From an uncultured Flavobacteriales bacterium (lineage in GTDB: Bacteria; Bacteroidota; Bacteroidia; Flavobacteriales_D; Sanyastnellaceae), in the NCBI GenBank assembly GCA_938074325.1, contig CALJFZ010000017.1, positions 62,001-126,000 on the forward strand: 64,000 bases of DNA, read 5' to 3'. This document shows, piece by piece, positions 55,088 through 63,875 of this stretch; position 1 is the stretch's first letter, and the number at the start of each line of letters is the position of its first letter. Under the pieces are notes generated by a model, which saw nothing but the letters and a program-made list of their open reading frames with translations, was not told the origin of the DNA and did not search any database. Position numbers and translations under genes: made by a program.

Positions 55088-57412
55088 ATGCAAGAATTGA
55101 AACGCCACCTGGGTGTGGTGCTGTTGATGCTCATGCCTGCCATTCTGTACGGGCAGGCAACCGTGAAGGGATTCCTCCGCAGCAAGGACTCCGGCGAGCC
55201 CGTGATGTTTGCGAGCGTCTCCTTGGAGGGCACAAGCTTTGGTGTCATGTCGGATATTGAAGGCTTCTACAGCCTTAGTCGGGTGCCGGCCGGCACGTAC
55301 ACGTTGGTGATTTCCAGCATGGAATACGAAGGCGTCACCGAAGGCGTGGAGCTTGTGGACGGTAAAATCACCACCCGCAACTTCTTGCTCGAACAGCAAG
55401 TCATCCAACTGGAAGGCGCTGAAGTCAATGCTGATCGGGAGGAGCAAACCACCAAGGTGAACATGTCTGTGGAGACGATCCGTCCGAGTGACTTGAAGAA
55501 GATCCCCAGTTTTGGTGGTCAGCCCGACTTGGTGCAGGCATTGCAGGTCCTGCCGGGATTCATCAGCACCGGCGACCAAGGCGGTCAGCTTTATATCCGC
55601 GGTGGGTCGCCCATCCAGAACAAGGTGTTACTGGACGGTATGATCATTTACAATGCGTTTCACAGCATCGGGTTGTTCAGTGTTTTCGATTCCGATGTAA
55701 TCGCCAATGCCGATGTCTACACAGGAGGCTTTGGGGCCAAATTCGGCGGACGAATTTCCTCGGTGATGGATATCAAAACCCGAGATGGGAACAAAATGAA
55801 AACCCAGGGAAGGATCGGCGCAAGTCCCTTTGGTGCGAAGTTGACTCTCGAAGGTCCGCTCAAGAAGTTGTCCGACTCGGGTGCAGGTATTTCATACATC
55901 TTGTCCTTGAAGCACAGCTACCTGGAGCAGACGTCCAAGGTCCTCTACGACTACGTCAACAATGACGGTGAAGGCCTGCCATTCAATTTTACAGATGCTT
56001 ACGGAAAGGTGTCATTTGGCAGTGGCAATGGATCCAAGCTGAGTTTGTTTGGCTTCAACTTCAACGACCGCGTCAATTACCAAGCCTTGTCTGACTTGCG
56101 CTGGAAGAATTACGGTGGCGGAGGAAACTTTACGGTGGTGCCCAGTGGTTCGGCTATCCTCATGAACGGGCACTTCGCTGCGAGCGATTACGAAATCCGC
56201 CTGCAAGAGGAGGGGCTGGAAGACCGGTACAGTGCGGTCAATGGGTTCAACTTCGGGTTGGATTTTAAGTATGTCTTGGGCGAGAATGCCGTCGAGTACG
56301 GGCTTGAGGTAGTAGGAATGCAGACGGACTTCCAGACGTTCAACTCCATCGGTGTCCAAGTGGGACAAGTGGAAAACACCACGGAGTTTGCAGGCTACGT
56401 AGACTACAGAATCAACCGCGGGGATTGGATCATCAATCCGAGCATGCGGATGCAGTATTACAGCTCACTGGCTCGATTCCGTCCGGAACCACGAGTGGGG
56501 GTGAAGTACAAAGCCAGCGAGCGCTTGCGCTTGAAGTTTGCTGCCGGACTGTACTCGCAAAACGTCATCAGTTCCAATTCGGACAGAGACGTCGTCAACC
56601 TGTTCTATGGATTTCTGTCCGGTCCCGAAAACCTCCAACGCAATCTGCTGACCCCAACGGGCGACGTCCAAGAAGTAATTCACTCCCTACAAACAGCGGA
56701 GCATGTGATCTCAGGATTTGAATTTGATTTGACTGAGCGGCTCAATTTGAATGTAGAAGGCTACTTCAAAAACTTCAGCCAGCTCACAAACGCCAACCGC
56801 AACAAGCTCTTTGAAGACAACGCACAGAACTCAGACGTTCCGGAGGTGCTTCGTAAGGACTTCATCGTTGAAACGGGCGTAGCGTACGGTGCTGATATCG
56901 TGTTGAAGTACGAAGAGCGCTCAAGTTATGTTTGGTTGGTGTATGGATATGGCAATGTGGACCGTTGGGATGGATTCCGCTGGTACGATCCTGTGTTTGA
57001 TCGTCGCCACAACGTGAATTTGGTCGTTTCACAGGGCATTGGTCGCAACGATGCATGGGAAGTAAGCGGCCGCTGGAACCTGGGCTCTGGATTGCCTTTC
57101 ACGCAGACGCAAGGGTTCTATCAACCACCAAGCGTCATCGACGGCATTTCATCCGACTACGTAGTCGCTAACAGCAATGAGCTCGGCATCCAGTTCGCTG
57201 CATTGAACCAGGGTCGTCTCCCTGCGTATCACCGCTTGGATTTGAGCATCCGCCGTGAGTGGAAATTCGAAAACGACCAGACATTGGAGTTTTCTGCAGG
57301 CGCCACCAATGTGTACAGCCGGGATAACGTTTTCTACATCAACCGCATCACGGGTGACCGCGTGAATCAATTGCCATTCCTGCCGTCTGTAAGTGCGGAT
57401 TGGCGCTTCTAA
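55088..57412 (+). CDS. TonB-dependent receptor with N-terminal carboxypeptidase-regulatory-like domain
   Basis: 774 aa. Signal peptide (MQELKRHLGVVLLMLMPAIL, cleaved near 'YGQ'); residues ~24-105 are a CarboxypepD_reg-like beta-sandwich ('ATVKGFLRSKDSGEPVMFAS', 'SDIEGFYSLSRVPAGTYTLV'). The plug domain follows with 'LVQALQVLPGFISTGDQGGQ' and 'LYIRGGSPIQNKVLLDG', then a 22-strand-type barrel ending in 'SADWRF' with the terminal Phe expected for BAM-inserted barrels. The substrate cannot be deduced; there is no SusD-like partner next door, so it is not a SusCD pair. Fairly short for a SusC-type receptor. Confidence 0.87.
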   Translation: MQELKRHLGVVLLMLMPAILYGQATVKGFLRSKDSGEPVMFASVSLEGTSFGVMSDIEGFYSLSRVPAGTYTLVISSMEYEGVTEGVELVDGKITTRNFLLEQQVIQLEGAEVNADREEQTTKVNMSVETIRPSDLKKIPSFGGQPDLVQALQVLPGFISTGDQGGQLYIRGGSPIQNKVLLDGMIIYNAFHSIGLFSVFDSDVIANADVYTGGFGAKFGGRISSVMDIKTRDGNKMKTQGRIGASPFGAKLTLEGPLKKLSDSGAGISYILSLKHSYLEQTSKVLYDYVNNDGEGLPFNFTDAYGKVSFGSGNGSKLSLFGFNFNDRVNYQALSDLRWKNYGGGGNFTVVPSGSAILMNGHFAASDYEIRLQEEGLEDRYSAVNGFNFGLDFKYVLGENAVEYGLEVVGMQTDFQTFNSIGVQVGQVENTTEFAGYVDYRINRGDWIINPSMRMQYYSSLARFRPEPRVGVKYKASERLRLKFAAGLYSQNVISSNSDRDVVNLFYGFLSGPENLQRNLLTPTGDVQEVIHSLQTAEHVISGFEFDLTERLNLNVEGYFKNFSQLTNANRNKLFEDNAQNSDVPEVLRKDFIVETGVAYGADIVLKYEERSSYVWLVYGYGNVDRWDGFRWYDPVFDRRHNVNLVVSQGIGRNDAWEVSGRWNLGSGLPFTQTQGFYQPPSVIDGISSDYVVANSNELGIQFAALNQGRLPAYHRLDLSIRREWKFENDQTLEFSAGATNVYSRDNVFYINRITGDRVNQLPFLPSVSADWRF

Positions 57413-57421
57413 TTCACAGTT

Positions 57422-59083
57422 TTACGGTTTGCTCAGCAGGGCAGAGGCGTGCGCCATGGCGGCTTCCGTCACCACTGATCCGCTCAGCATGCCAGCCAAT
57501 TCTTGCACCCGAGCATCTGTGCCCAACGGTGTGACCTCGGTTCGGGTCGCTGCGTCGACTGAACGCTTCGACACCTTGAGGTGATGATCTGCCGATGCAG
57601 CTACCTGCGGCAGGTGGGTGACGGAAATGACTTGCTGTTGCTGAGCCATTTGGTGCATGAGCTCCGCCATTTCCTCTGCCACCTTTCCGCTTACTCCTGT
57701 GTCAATTTCATCGAGCACAATGGTGGGAATGGAGGTGGAACCCTGACCGGTGGCTTTGAAGGCCAACATGAGGCGGCTTTTTTCACCGCCGGAGGCCACC
57801 TTTTGAAGTGGCAGTGCCGGGTGTCCGGGATTGGCGGAGAATACAATGGTGACTTCCTCGATGCCCATTGCGTCGGGTTCCGTCATTTCATTCCAGGTAA
57901 AGTCCAGACATGCATCGGGCATGCTGAGCCTCTGCAGTTTTTCCATGATGCCCGATGCGAGACCTGCGGCAATGGTTTGGCGGCTCTGCATCAATCGGCG
58001 GCCGACTTCAAATACCTCAGTTCTACGCTGTACCAAGGCTTGTTGTGCCGCTGCATATGCTTGATCCACGTCTGCAGCTTCTGACAGCTGTTCCGCTAGG
58101 CTGATTTGCAGGCGCTTCAATTCGTCGACGTTGGCAGCGTGGTGCTTGTGCAGAATGCGTTGCAAGTCGTTGTGCAGCGCATTCAGGTAATCTAGCCGGT
58201 TCGGATTGGCGTCCGATTCTTCGGCGAGCACGGTCAACTCCTGAATGAGGTCATCCACTTCAATGCGCACGCTCGTGAGGCGTTGTGCCAACTCCAGAAA
58301 GCGATTGCCAATGCCCCCGAGCGTGTCCAATTGCTTCCCAGCGACCTGAACTCGGTCCACCGCGCCTGTTCCTTCGTCGTTGTCGGACAATGCGGCCAAC
58401 GCTTGGGTCAAGGCCTCCCGGATGGCTTCCCCATTTTCCAAAACGTCCCGCTCTTCCATCAGTGCATTCCAATCCTGGTCTTCCAGGTTCAACTGATTCA
58501 GTTCATCGAGCTGGTATTGGATGTAGTCCAGATCGGTTTGGGGTTGTGAGCGCTTTAGTTCCAATTCAGCCAATCGGCGCTGAGCTTCTTTGAAGGCGGC
58601 GTACACATCAGTGTAGGCTTGAATGGTGGGAGCGTGATCGGCGTTGGAGTCAATCCAGGCCAATTGGAATTCCCGCTGCAGCAATAGCTTGGCGCTGTCT
58701 TGACCATGTAAATCCACCAGTCGGTTGCCCAGTGCTTGCAGGTCTTGCAGCTTGACGGGTGTGTCATTGACGAAAATCCGGCCGCGGCCCTGGCGAGAAA
58801 ATTCGCGTCGGATGATGAGGTCGTCCCAGGCATCCAGCCGGTTGGCCTCCAACCATGATTGAATGGCCGGTGTGGTGGAGAAAACGCCTTCCACGGTGCA
58901 GCGGTCCGCGCCGGTCCGAATGCTGCTGGTATCGGCTCGGTCACCGATCAAAAGCCCCAACGCGCCAAGGACAATGGACTTGCCCGAGCCGGTCTCGCCT
59001 GTCATGGCCGTCATGCCGGTAGACCAAGGCAAATCCAACGCATCGATCAATGCGTAATTGCGAATATTGAGCGATTTCAGCAT
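57422..59083 (-). CDS. recN: DNA repair protein RecN
   Basis: SMC-like ATPase of double-strand break repair. Start set at the ATG at 59083 (MLKSLNIRNYALIDALDLPW), giving 553 aa, the same as E. coli RecN; the track adds 35 residues from upstream DNA. Walker A is 'MTGETGSGKSIVLGAL' (residues 29-36), 'FSRQGRGRIFVNDTPV' is the conserved early segment, a coiled coil fills ~150-370, and the C-terminal head has the signature 'KVASGGEKSRLMLAF' and Walker B 'PTIVLDEIDTGVSG'. It ends the bamD-rpoZ-coaBC-DUF4835-recN operon, 7 nt after the DUF4835 gene. Confidence 0.95.
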   Translation of the reverse strand: MLKSLNIRNYALIDALDLPWSTGMTAMTGETGSGKSIVLGALGLLIGDRADTSSIRTGADRCTVEGVFSTTPAIQSWLEANRLDAWDDLIIRREFSRQGRGRIFVNDTPVKLQDLQALGNRLVDLHGQDSAKLLLQREFQLAWIDSNADHAPTIQAYTDVYAAFKEAQRRLAELELKRSQPQTDLDYIQYQLDELNQLNLEDQDWNALMEERDVLENGEAIREALTQALAALSDNDEGTGAVDRVQVAGKQLDTLGGIGNRFLELAQRLTSVRIEVDDLIQELTVLAEESDANPNRLDYLNALHNDLQRILHKHHAANVDELKRLQISLAEQLSEAADVDQAYAAAQQALVQRRTEVFEVGRRLMQSRQTIAAGLASGIMEKLQRLSMPDACLDFTWNEMTEPDAMGIEEVTIVFSANPGHPALPLQKVASGGEKSRLMLAFKATGQGSTSIPTIVLDEIDTGVSGKVAEEMAELMHQMAQQQQVISVTHLPQVAASADHHLKVSKRSVDAATRTEVTPLGTDARVQELAGMLSGSVVTEAAMAHASALLSKP

Positions 59084-59090
59084 GTTGGTT

Positions 59091-60005
59091 TCAGCCCAAG
59101 ATGCTGTCGTACTTAGAGATGTTCCCCGGGTCCATTTGCTTAAGCACCGGGAGTAAGCGCGTCTTTTCTGCATCCGGGGCAGGTCCAAAGACTTTCAGAA
59201 TCTCATCGGATTTCGAAAGGAAAAACAACTGCAAGTTGTACGATGAGGGCCGAATGCGGTGCGTCTGACGCATTTCAATCAAAGCGTCTGCCATGGCCAA
59301 TCGACCGGCTTCGACGTCGTCGAACAATTGATCCAATCCCATGCGGTGATAATAGTACAGGCAGTTGCGCACGGGACGGAAAGTTTGTGAGAGCATGTTC
59401 TCAACCAACCAGTATCGGTTTTGATTGCCTTGGCTGGCCTTCCAGCCCGTAGGACCAGAATTCTGTGCGTTGGCCACGATGGTTTGCGCCTTCAAGTAAT
59501 GGGCCGTCCCGCCTTCCAATGCCATGCTATCGTAATCCATCCCTAGGATCATGTACGCATAGTAGGCCAAAATGGAGGAGAGGTTGTCGCGGTATTGGTC
59601 AATGCTGAATTGAATATTGCTGCTGCCGTCCCATGAAATTTCAAAATCCCCATCGTTGACCAGCAACATGGCCGAATTGTAGTCGCTGTTATATACAGGG
59701 CGGGAGCTCTGTACTTGAATGTTTCCTCGAAACGAGGTTGGGCTTGGAGCTTCAGAAATGGTGATCTGCATCGTGCATTCGATGCGCTCCTCGAACTGGA
59801 ACTCGTCATTGGTCCAGCGACGGCCGTTCATGAATTCTTGAATGTTCTCCTCCAACGACTCAAATATGGACGCCTCGACATTGGCAATTTGAGGGGCGAT
59901 GACTTGCACACGGCAGTTCAATTCTTGCGCTTGAAGCGGGGTGTTCCACAGAAGCGCTGTGCCTGCAATCAGGCCAATGAAGCGGAGCCGGAGCGATGAA
60001 GTCAT
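59091..60005 (-). CDS. DUF4835-family exported protein (PorD-like, T9SS-associated)
   Basis: 304 aa with a signal peptide ending 'LQAQ' and the family's hallmark mature start 'ELNCRVQVIAPQIANVEASI'. Other conserved parts are 'NIQEFMNGRRWTNDEFQFEE', 'FSIDQYRDNLSSILAYYAYM' and 'GLDQLFDDVEAGRLAMADAL'. The family is confined to Bacteroidota and is named PorD in some annotations because of a link to type IX secretion; I state this from memory. The conserved position between coaBC and recN supports the call. The ATG overlaps coaBC's stop by 4 nt. Confidence 0.85.
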   Translation of the reverse strand: MTSSLRLRFIGLIAGTALLWNTPLQAQELNCRVQVIAPQIANVEASIFESLEENIQEFMNGRRWTNDEFQFEERIECTMQITISEAPSPTSFRGNIQVQSSRPVYNSDYNSAMLLVNDGDFEISWDGSSNIQFSIDQYRDNLSSILAYYAYMILGMDYDSMALEGGTAHYLKAQTIVANAQNSGPTGWKASQGNQNRYWLVENMLSQTFRPVRNCLYYYHRMGLDQLFDDVEAGRLAMADALIEMRQTHRIRPSSYNLQLFFLSKSDEILKVFGPAPDAEKTRLLPVLKQMDPGNISKYDSILG

Positions 60006-61207
60006 GAAAGAATTCTTTTCAGAAGGGTGGTCACGATGTCCTCGGCCACCTTGGCTTTGGACTTCAATTCAAATTTATGGGAATCCCCGTTCTTTTCGAA
60101 GATGGTGATGCGGTTGGTATCGGTGCCAAATCCGGCACCTTCATCTGCGGTCGTATTCAGCACGATGAAATCAGCCTGCTTGCGCTCCAACTTGGACTTG
60201 GCACTGGCCTCGCCGTTGTCCGTTTCCAGCGCAAATCCTACCACGGTTTGTGTTGGTGTTTTGTTCTTGCCCCAAGCGGCAAGAATGTCCAGCGTGGGTT
60301 CGAGTGCAATAGCGGCGGGCAACTCTCCCTTATGCAATTTGCGATCGGAAGGGGTCGTGGGGCGGGCATCAGCCACGGCTGCTGCAGCGACAGCAACATC
60401 GCAGCCTTCAAACCTCGCCATAGCGGCATCGTACATGTCTTGGGCAGTTTCCACCTTCACGAATTCGTGAACGCCAGCAGGCGGATTTAATTGCACCGGA
60501 CCGGAAATGAGCAACACGTCAGCACCTAGCTGGATAAAGGCCTCGGCCAATGCGTAACCCATTTTGCCGGAACTCCGATTACCGATAAACCGAACGGCGT
60601 CAATCGGTTCATGCGTGGGACCAGCCGTGATCAAGACGCGTCTGCCAGACAAGGGTGCCGCATCACGAAACCACTTTTCCATCCAATCTGCGATGTGCTC
60701 CGGTTCAGCCATGCGGCCTTTTCCATCTAGCCCTGACGCTAGCGGTCCTGATTCGGGTTCAATGATCCCGACCCCTCTTTGGGCCAGCGTGCTCAAATTT
60801 TCTTGCGTTGCTGGATGGGTGAACATGTCCAAATCCATCGCTGGAGCTACAATGACGGGACATCGGCTGCTCAAATGCACAGCCAAAAGAAAGCTGTCGC
60901 CTGAGCCTTGGACCATGCTGCTCAGGGTTTGAGCTGTGGCCGGGGCGATCAAGAAGGCGTCGGCCCACAAGCCAAGGTCAACGTGGTTGGTCCAGGTTCC
61001 TTGGTCCTTGTTTTCCGTAAAATCGCTGTAAACCCTGTGACCGGTAAGGGTGGCCAAGGTGAGGGGCGTAATGAAGTCGATGGCCGCTTGCGACATGACC
61101 ACACGTACCTCTGCTCCGCGGCGTTGCAGTTCGCGAGCGAGCAAAGCAGATTTGTAGGCAGCTATGCTGCCTGTAATTCCTAGAAGAATGCGTTTGTTTT
61201 CCAACAT
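60002..61207 (-). CDS. coaBC: Bifunctional phosphopantothenoylcysteine decarboxylase/phosphopantothenate-cysteine ligase
   Basis: 401 aa; performs two steps of coenzyme A synthesis. The decarboxylase (CoaC) half starts 'KRILLGITGSIAAYKSALLA' and keeps catalytic His75 ('NHVDLGLW'), but the E. coli active-site residues Asn125 and Cys158 are Asp125 ('APAMDLDMF') and Ser158 ('PLASGLDGKGRM'). The ligase (CoaB) half shows 'RRVLITAGPTHEPIDAVRFI', 'NRSSGKMGYALAEAFIQLGA' and 'VAAAAVADARPTT'. Those substitutions are, as I recall, common to Bacteroidota enzymes. It lies 27 nt after rpoZ and overlaps the DUF4835 gene by 4 nt. Confidence 0.93.
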   Translation of the reverse strand: MLENKRILLGITGSIAAYKSALLARELQRRGAEVRVVMSQAAIDFITPLTLATLTGHRVYSDFTENKDQGTWTNHVDLGLWADAFLIAPATAQTLSSMVQGSGDSFLLAVHLSSRCPVIVAPAMDLDMFTHPATQENLSTLAQRGVGIIEPESGPLASGLDGKGRMAEPEHIADWMEKWFRDAAPLSGRRVLITAGPTHEPIDAVRFIGNRSSGKMGYALAEAFIQLGADVLLISGPVQLNPPAGVHEFVKVETAQDMYDAAMARFEGCDVAVAAAAVADARPTTPSDRKLHKGELPAAIALEPTLDILAAWGKNKTPTQTVVGFALETDNGEASAKSKLERKQADFIVLNTTADEGAGFGTDTNRITIFEKNGDSHKFELKSKAKVAEDIVTTLLKRILS

Positions 61208-61234
61208 GGCGGGAAAGGAACTCCGCCTGCTGGC

Positions 61235-61597
61235 TTAGGCTTCGGCGTCCGCTGCGTCCTCTGAATCATCGCCTTCAACGGGATCGTTGATGCCGATCAG
61301 ATCCTGACCGAGCTCCGCAATCGCGATGCTGTGCGGCTTGGGAAGGCGCTCGTAGAATCGAGAAATCTCGATTTGCTCACGGTTTTCGAATACTTCCTCG
61401 AGTGAATCGGTAGGCGTGATGAACTCTTCGAGTTTCGCATTCAGCTCCTGCTTCATTTCCACCGCGAGTTGGTTGCTGCGGCTGCTCAAAACGACGATGG
61501 TCTCGAACAAGTTGCCAGTTCCTTGCGTCTCCAACGCGTGATTGTCGCGTGTTTCGGTGGACTTGTCCGCCTTGATGGATTTGAAATTCGTGCTCAT
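61235..61597 (-). CDS. rpoZ: RNA polymerase omega subunit (Bacteroidetes type)
   Basis: 120 aa. The segment 'TGNLFETIVVLSSRSNQLAV' is the conserved omega/Rpb6 core (residues ~27-46), and 'TDSLEEVFENREQIEISRFY' followed by 'ERLPKPHSIAIAEL' is typical of the Bacteroidetes subgroup. The C-terminus is a short acidic tail (DDSEDAADAEA). Position between bamD and coaBC matches the conserved order in the phylum. Its ATG overlaps the bamD stop by 4 nt. Confidence 0.9.
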   Translation of the reverse strand: MSTNFKSIKADKSTETRDNHALETQGTGNLFETIVVLSSRSNQLAVEMKQELNAKLEEFITPTDSLEEVFENREQIEISRFYERLPKPHSIAIAELGQDLIGINDPVEGDDSEDAADAEA

Positions 61598-62445
61598 TCA
61601 GTAGGAAGATTTGCCGCAAGATTGTCAATGGCTGTTACGCATCGGTCGTGGACGTTTTGCGCTTGTTCCATGTATTGACTTTCCGGATAGCGGGCCACAA
61701 AGGTAAGGAAAGCTTCGATGGTATCGTTAAATCGTTCCAATTTCCTTCGTTCCGTGCTCAATTCAGCATACTGGAAGTAGCTATCAACGATGAGCCATTG
61801 CATCTGCTCCCGGAAGGGCGTATCGGGGTATTCCTTCAAGGCGTTTTTGAAGGCGATCACTGCGCTTTTGTAGTTCTCCGTATGGTAGTAAGTGTAAGCG
61901 GACTCAAATGATTTCACTTCCAATTTGTTGCGAAGCTCATTGACCATGACTTGACTGGAGTCCCGGAAGGCACTAGCGGGGTAACGGTCCATGAACAATT
62001 GGAATTCCTCGATGGCTTGATCGGTTTCGAGTTGGTCCAAACTCGGTTTGGGGCTGAGCAGATAGCTGCACACTGCACTTTCGAATTGGGCTTCCTCAGC
62101 GCGCGGATCATTGGGGAATGTCTTGGCGAACATTTTAAAGTAGTACCGGGCCAGATAATAATCTCCTACGCACCGATGGGCCTTCGCGTAGTTGTACTGC
62201 GCTTCTACAGAACGTTCTGTACCCCGCGTGAGGCTGACCACTTCTTCCAAAATGGGCAAGGCCCCGAAGCATTTATTGGAATCCAAAAAACCTAGAGCAC
62301 GCTCGTATTTATAGTCGAGGTCCGTGCTCTTCATGATTTTGTTGTATTCGCTGCAACCGGTTCCGAAGGTCAACGCCAAAGCGAGAGCGCCCAATGCCAC
62401 ATAGGCGAAGGGTGTGGAGTGAGATGTCGTGGGATTTTGCTCCAT
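61594..62445 (-). CDS. bamD: Outer membrane protein assembly factor BamD (lipoprotein)
   Basis: I prefer the ATG at 62445 (MEQNPTTSHSTPFAYVALGA), 283 aa, to the track's start eight codons upstream, because a -7 box lies between the two. A lipobox follows ('LALALTFGTGC|SEYNK'), anchoring it to the outer membrane. The mature part is TPR-helical: 'YERALGFLDSNKCFGALPIL', 'YNYAKAHRCVGDYYLARYYF', 'QAIEEFQLFMDRYPASAF' and 'FLTFVARYPESQYMEQAQNV'. It works with BamA in beta-barrel insertion. First gene of the five-gene operon ending in recN. Confidence 0.9.
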   Translation of the reverse strand: MEQNPTTSHSTPFAYVALGALALALTFGTGCSEYNKIMKSTDLDYKYERALGFLDSNKCFGALPILEEVVSLTRGTERSVEAQYNYAKAHRCVGDYYLARYYFKMFAKTFPNDPRAEEAQFESAVCSYLLSPKPSLDQLETDQAIEEFQLFMDRYPASAFRDSSQVMVNELRNKLEVKSFESAYTYYHTENYKSAVIAFKNALKEYPDTPFREQMQWLIVDSYFQYAELSTERRKLERFNDTIEAFLTFVARYPESQYMEQAQNVHDRCVTAIDNLAANLPTE

Positions 62446-62452
62446 GCGGCTA

Positions 62453-62460
62453 CGAAGGTA
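62453..62460 (-). promoter_or_regulatory. Candidate -7 box (TACCTTCG) of the bamD operon
   Basis: On the minus strand TACCTTCG is one mismatch from TAnnTTTG and ends 7 nt before the ATG at 62445. Confidence 0.35.
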
Positions 62461-62593
62461 ATTCGCCACACCTTTTATGTGAGCAGCGTGAACGCAATTT
62501 TGAAAACTTAACCATCCAGCTATTCATGTTCACCTGTGGATACAAAACGCAGAATGTGAGGTTTAAAATGCGGGTTAACTGCGAATCCAATAG

Positions 62594-62601
62594 TAAGTTT
62601 G
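62594..62601 (+). promoter_or_regulatory. -7 box (TAAGTTTG) that decides the start of the serine palmitoyltransferase-like gene
   Basis: Exact match to TAnnTTTG. It lies 26 nt downstream of the in-frame ATG at 62568 and 20 nt upstream of the TTG at 62622, so a transcript from here can only use the TTG. Confidence 0.52.
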
Positions 62602-62621
62602 CGCCTTTAAACCCTTGTACA

Positions 62622-63866
62622 TTGGATATTTTTGATCGCATTCGCAACGACCGTGGCCCTCTGGGACAACACGCACGAGAGAGTCACGGATACTTCACAT
62701 TCCCTAAGCTAGAGGGAGAGATTTCCAACCGCATGACCTTCCGCGGTAAAGAGGTCTTGGTCTGGTCGGTGAACAATTACCTCGGCTTGGCTAACCACCC
62801 TGACATCCGAAAGGCAGATGCTGACGCTGCGGCTGATTGGGGCATGGGCTATCCCATGGGAGCGCGTATGATGTCCGGTCAAACAGCGCAGCACGAATTG
62901 CTCGAGTCGCAGTTGGCCGACTTCATGCAAAAAGAAGACGCCTTCCTGCTTAACTACGGCTACCAGGGATGTCAGTCGGCGATTGAGGCTTTGGTAAGCC
63001 GTCACGACGTCATCGTATACGATTCTGAATCGCATGCTTGCATGGTGGACGGTGTTCGCTTGCACCAAGGGAAGCGATTTGTATTCCAACACAACGACAT
63101 GGAGTCCTTCGTCAAGCAGCTCGACCGTGCGAAAGCACTCTGTGAGCAGACTGGAGGCGGCATCTTGGTCGTTACAGAAGGGGTCTTCGGCATGGCTGGA
63201 GACCAAGGGAAATTGAAGGAGATCTGCGAGTACAAAGCTGAATACGGATTCCGTTTGTTCGTAGACGATGCCCACGGCTTTGGCACCGTTGGTGAAAACG
63301 GTCGCGGTGCAGGTGATGCGCAAGGCGTACAGGAACACATCGACGTATACTTCGGCACGTTCGCAAAGTCAATGGCCACTGTCGGTGCCTTCGTAGCGGG
63401 TGACGAAGACGTCATTGACTTCTTGCGTTACAACATGCGTTCACAAACCTTCGCTAAGTCGTTGCCCATGCCCATCGTAATCGGTGCACAAAAGCGATTG
63501 GAAATGCTCCGCACGCAACCGCAGCACAAAGAGAATTTGTGGAAGGTGGCCAATGCCTTGCAATCGGGATTGCGAGAGGCGGGCTTTGATTTGGGTGTTA
63601 CCAATTCATGTGTTACCCCTGTTTTCTTGAAAGGAGGCTTGGGCGAGGCGACAAATTTGACCCTGGACTTGCGTGAGAACTATGGCATCTTCTGTTCGAT
63701 TGTTGTCTACCCTGTGGTCCCGAAGGATACCATCATGCTGCGCTTGATTCCAACAGCGGTTCACACCCTGGAGGATGTTCAGTACACCATTGAGACCTTC
63801 TCCACAGTGAAGGATAAATTGTTCGCAGGCGACTACAAGAGCGAGAAGATTGCATCTTGGGCATAA
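62622..63866 (+). CDS. Alpha-oxoamine synthase (serine palmitoyltransferase / cysteate acyltransferase / AKB-ligase-like, PLP enzyme)
   Basis: Joins an acyl-CoA or acyl-ACP to an amino acid with loss of CO2. I choose the TTG at 62622 (L/MDIFDRIRNDRGPLGQHA), 414 aa, because family members in Bacteroidota begin at this sequence and a consensus -7 box lies just upstream. Motifs: 'WSVNNYLGLANHPDIRKAD', 'GYPMGARMMSGQTAQHELLE', 'YDSESHACMVDGVRLHQGK', 'VDDAHGFGTVGENGRG' (Asp-x-x-His, PLP contacts) and 'FGTFAKSMATVGAF' with the Schiff-base Lys249. In this phylum the likely products are sphingolipid or sulfonolipid bases; substrate cannot be fixed from sequence. Confidence 0.85.
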   Translation: MDIFDRIRNDRGPLGQHARESHGYFTFPKLEGEISNRMTFRGKEVLVWSVNNYLGLANHPDIRKADADAAADWGMGYPMGARMMSGQTAQHELLESQLADFMQKEDAFLLNYGYQGCQSAIEALVSRHDVIVYDSESHACMVDGVRLHQGKRFVFQHNDMESFVKQLDRAKALCEQTGGGILVVTEGVFGMAGDQGKLKEICEYKAEYGFRLFVDDAHGFGTVGENGRGAGDAQGVQEHIDVYFGTFAKSMATVGAFVAGDEDVIDFLRYNMRSQTFAKSLPMPIVIGAQKRLEMLRTQPQHKENLWKVANALQSGLREAGFDLGVTNSCVTPVFLKGGLGEATNLTLDLRENYGIFCSIVVYPVVPKDTIMLRLIPTAVHTLEDVQYTIETFSTVKDKLFAGDYKSEKIASWA

Positions 63867-63875
63867 GCCCCCGCC

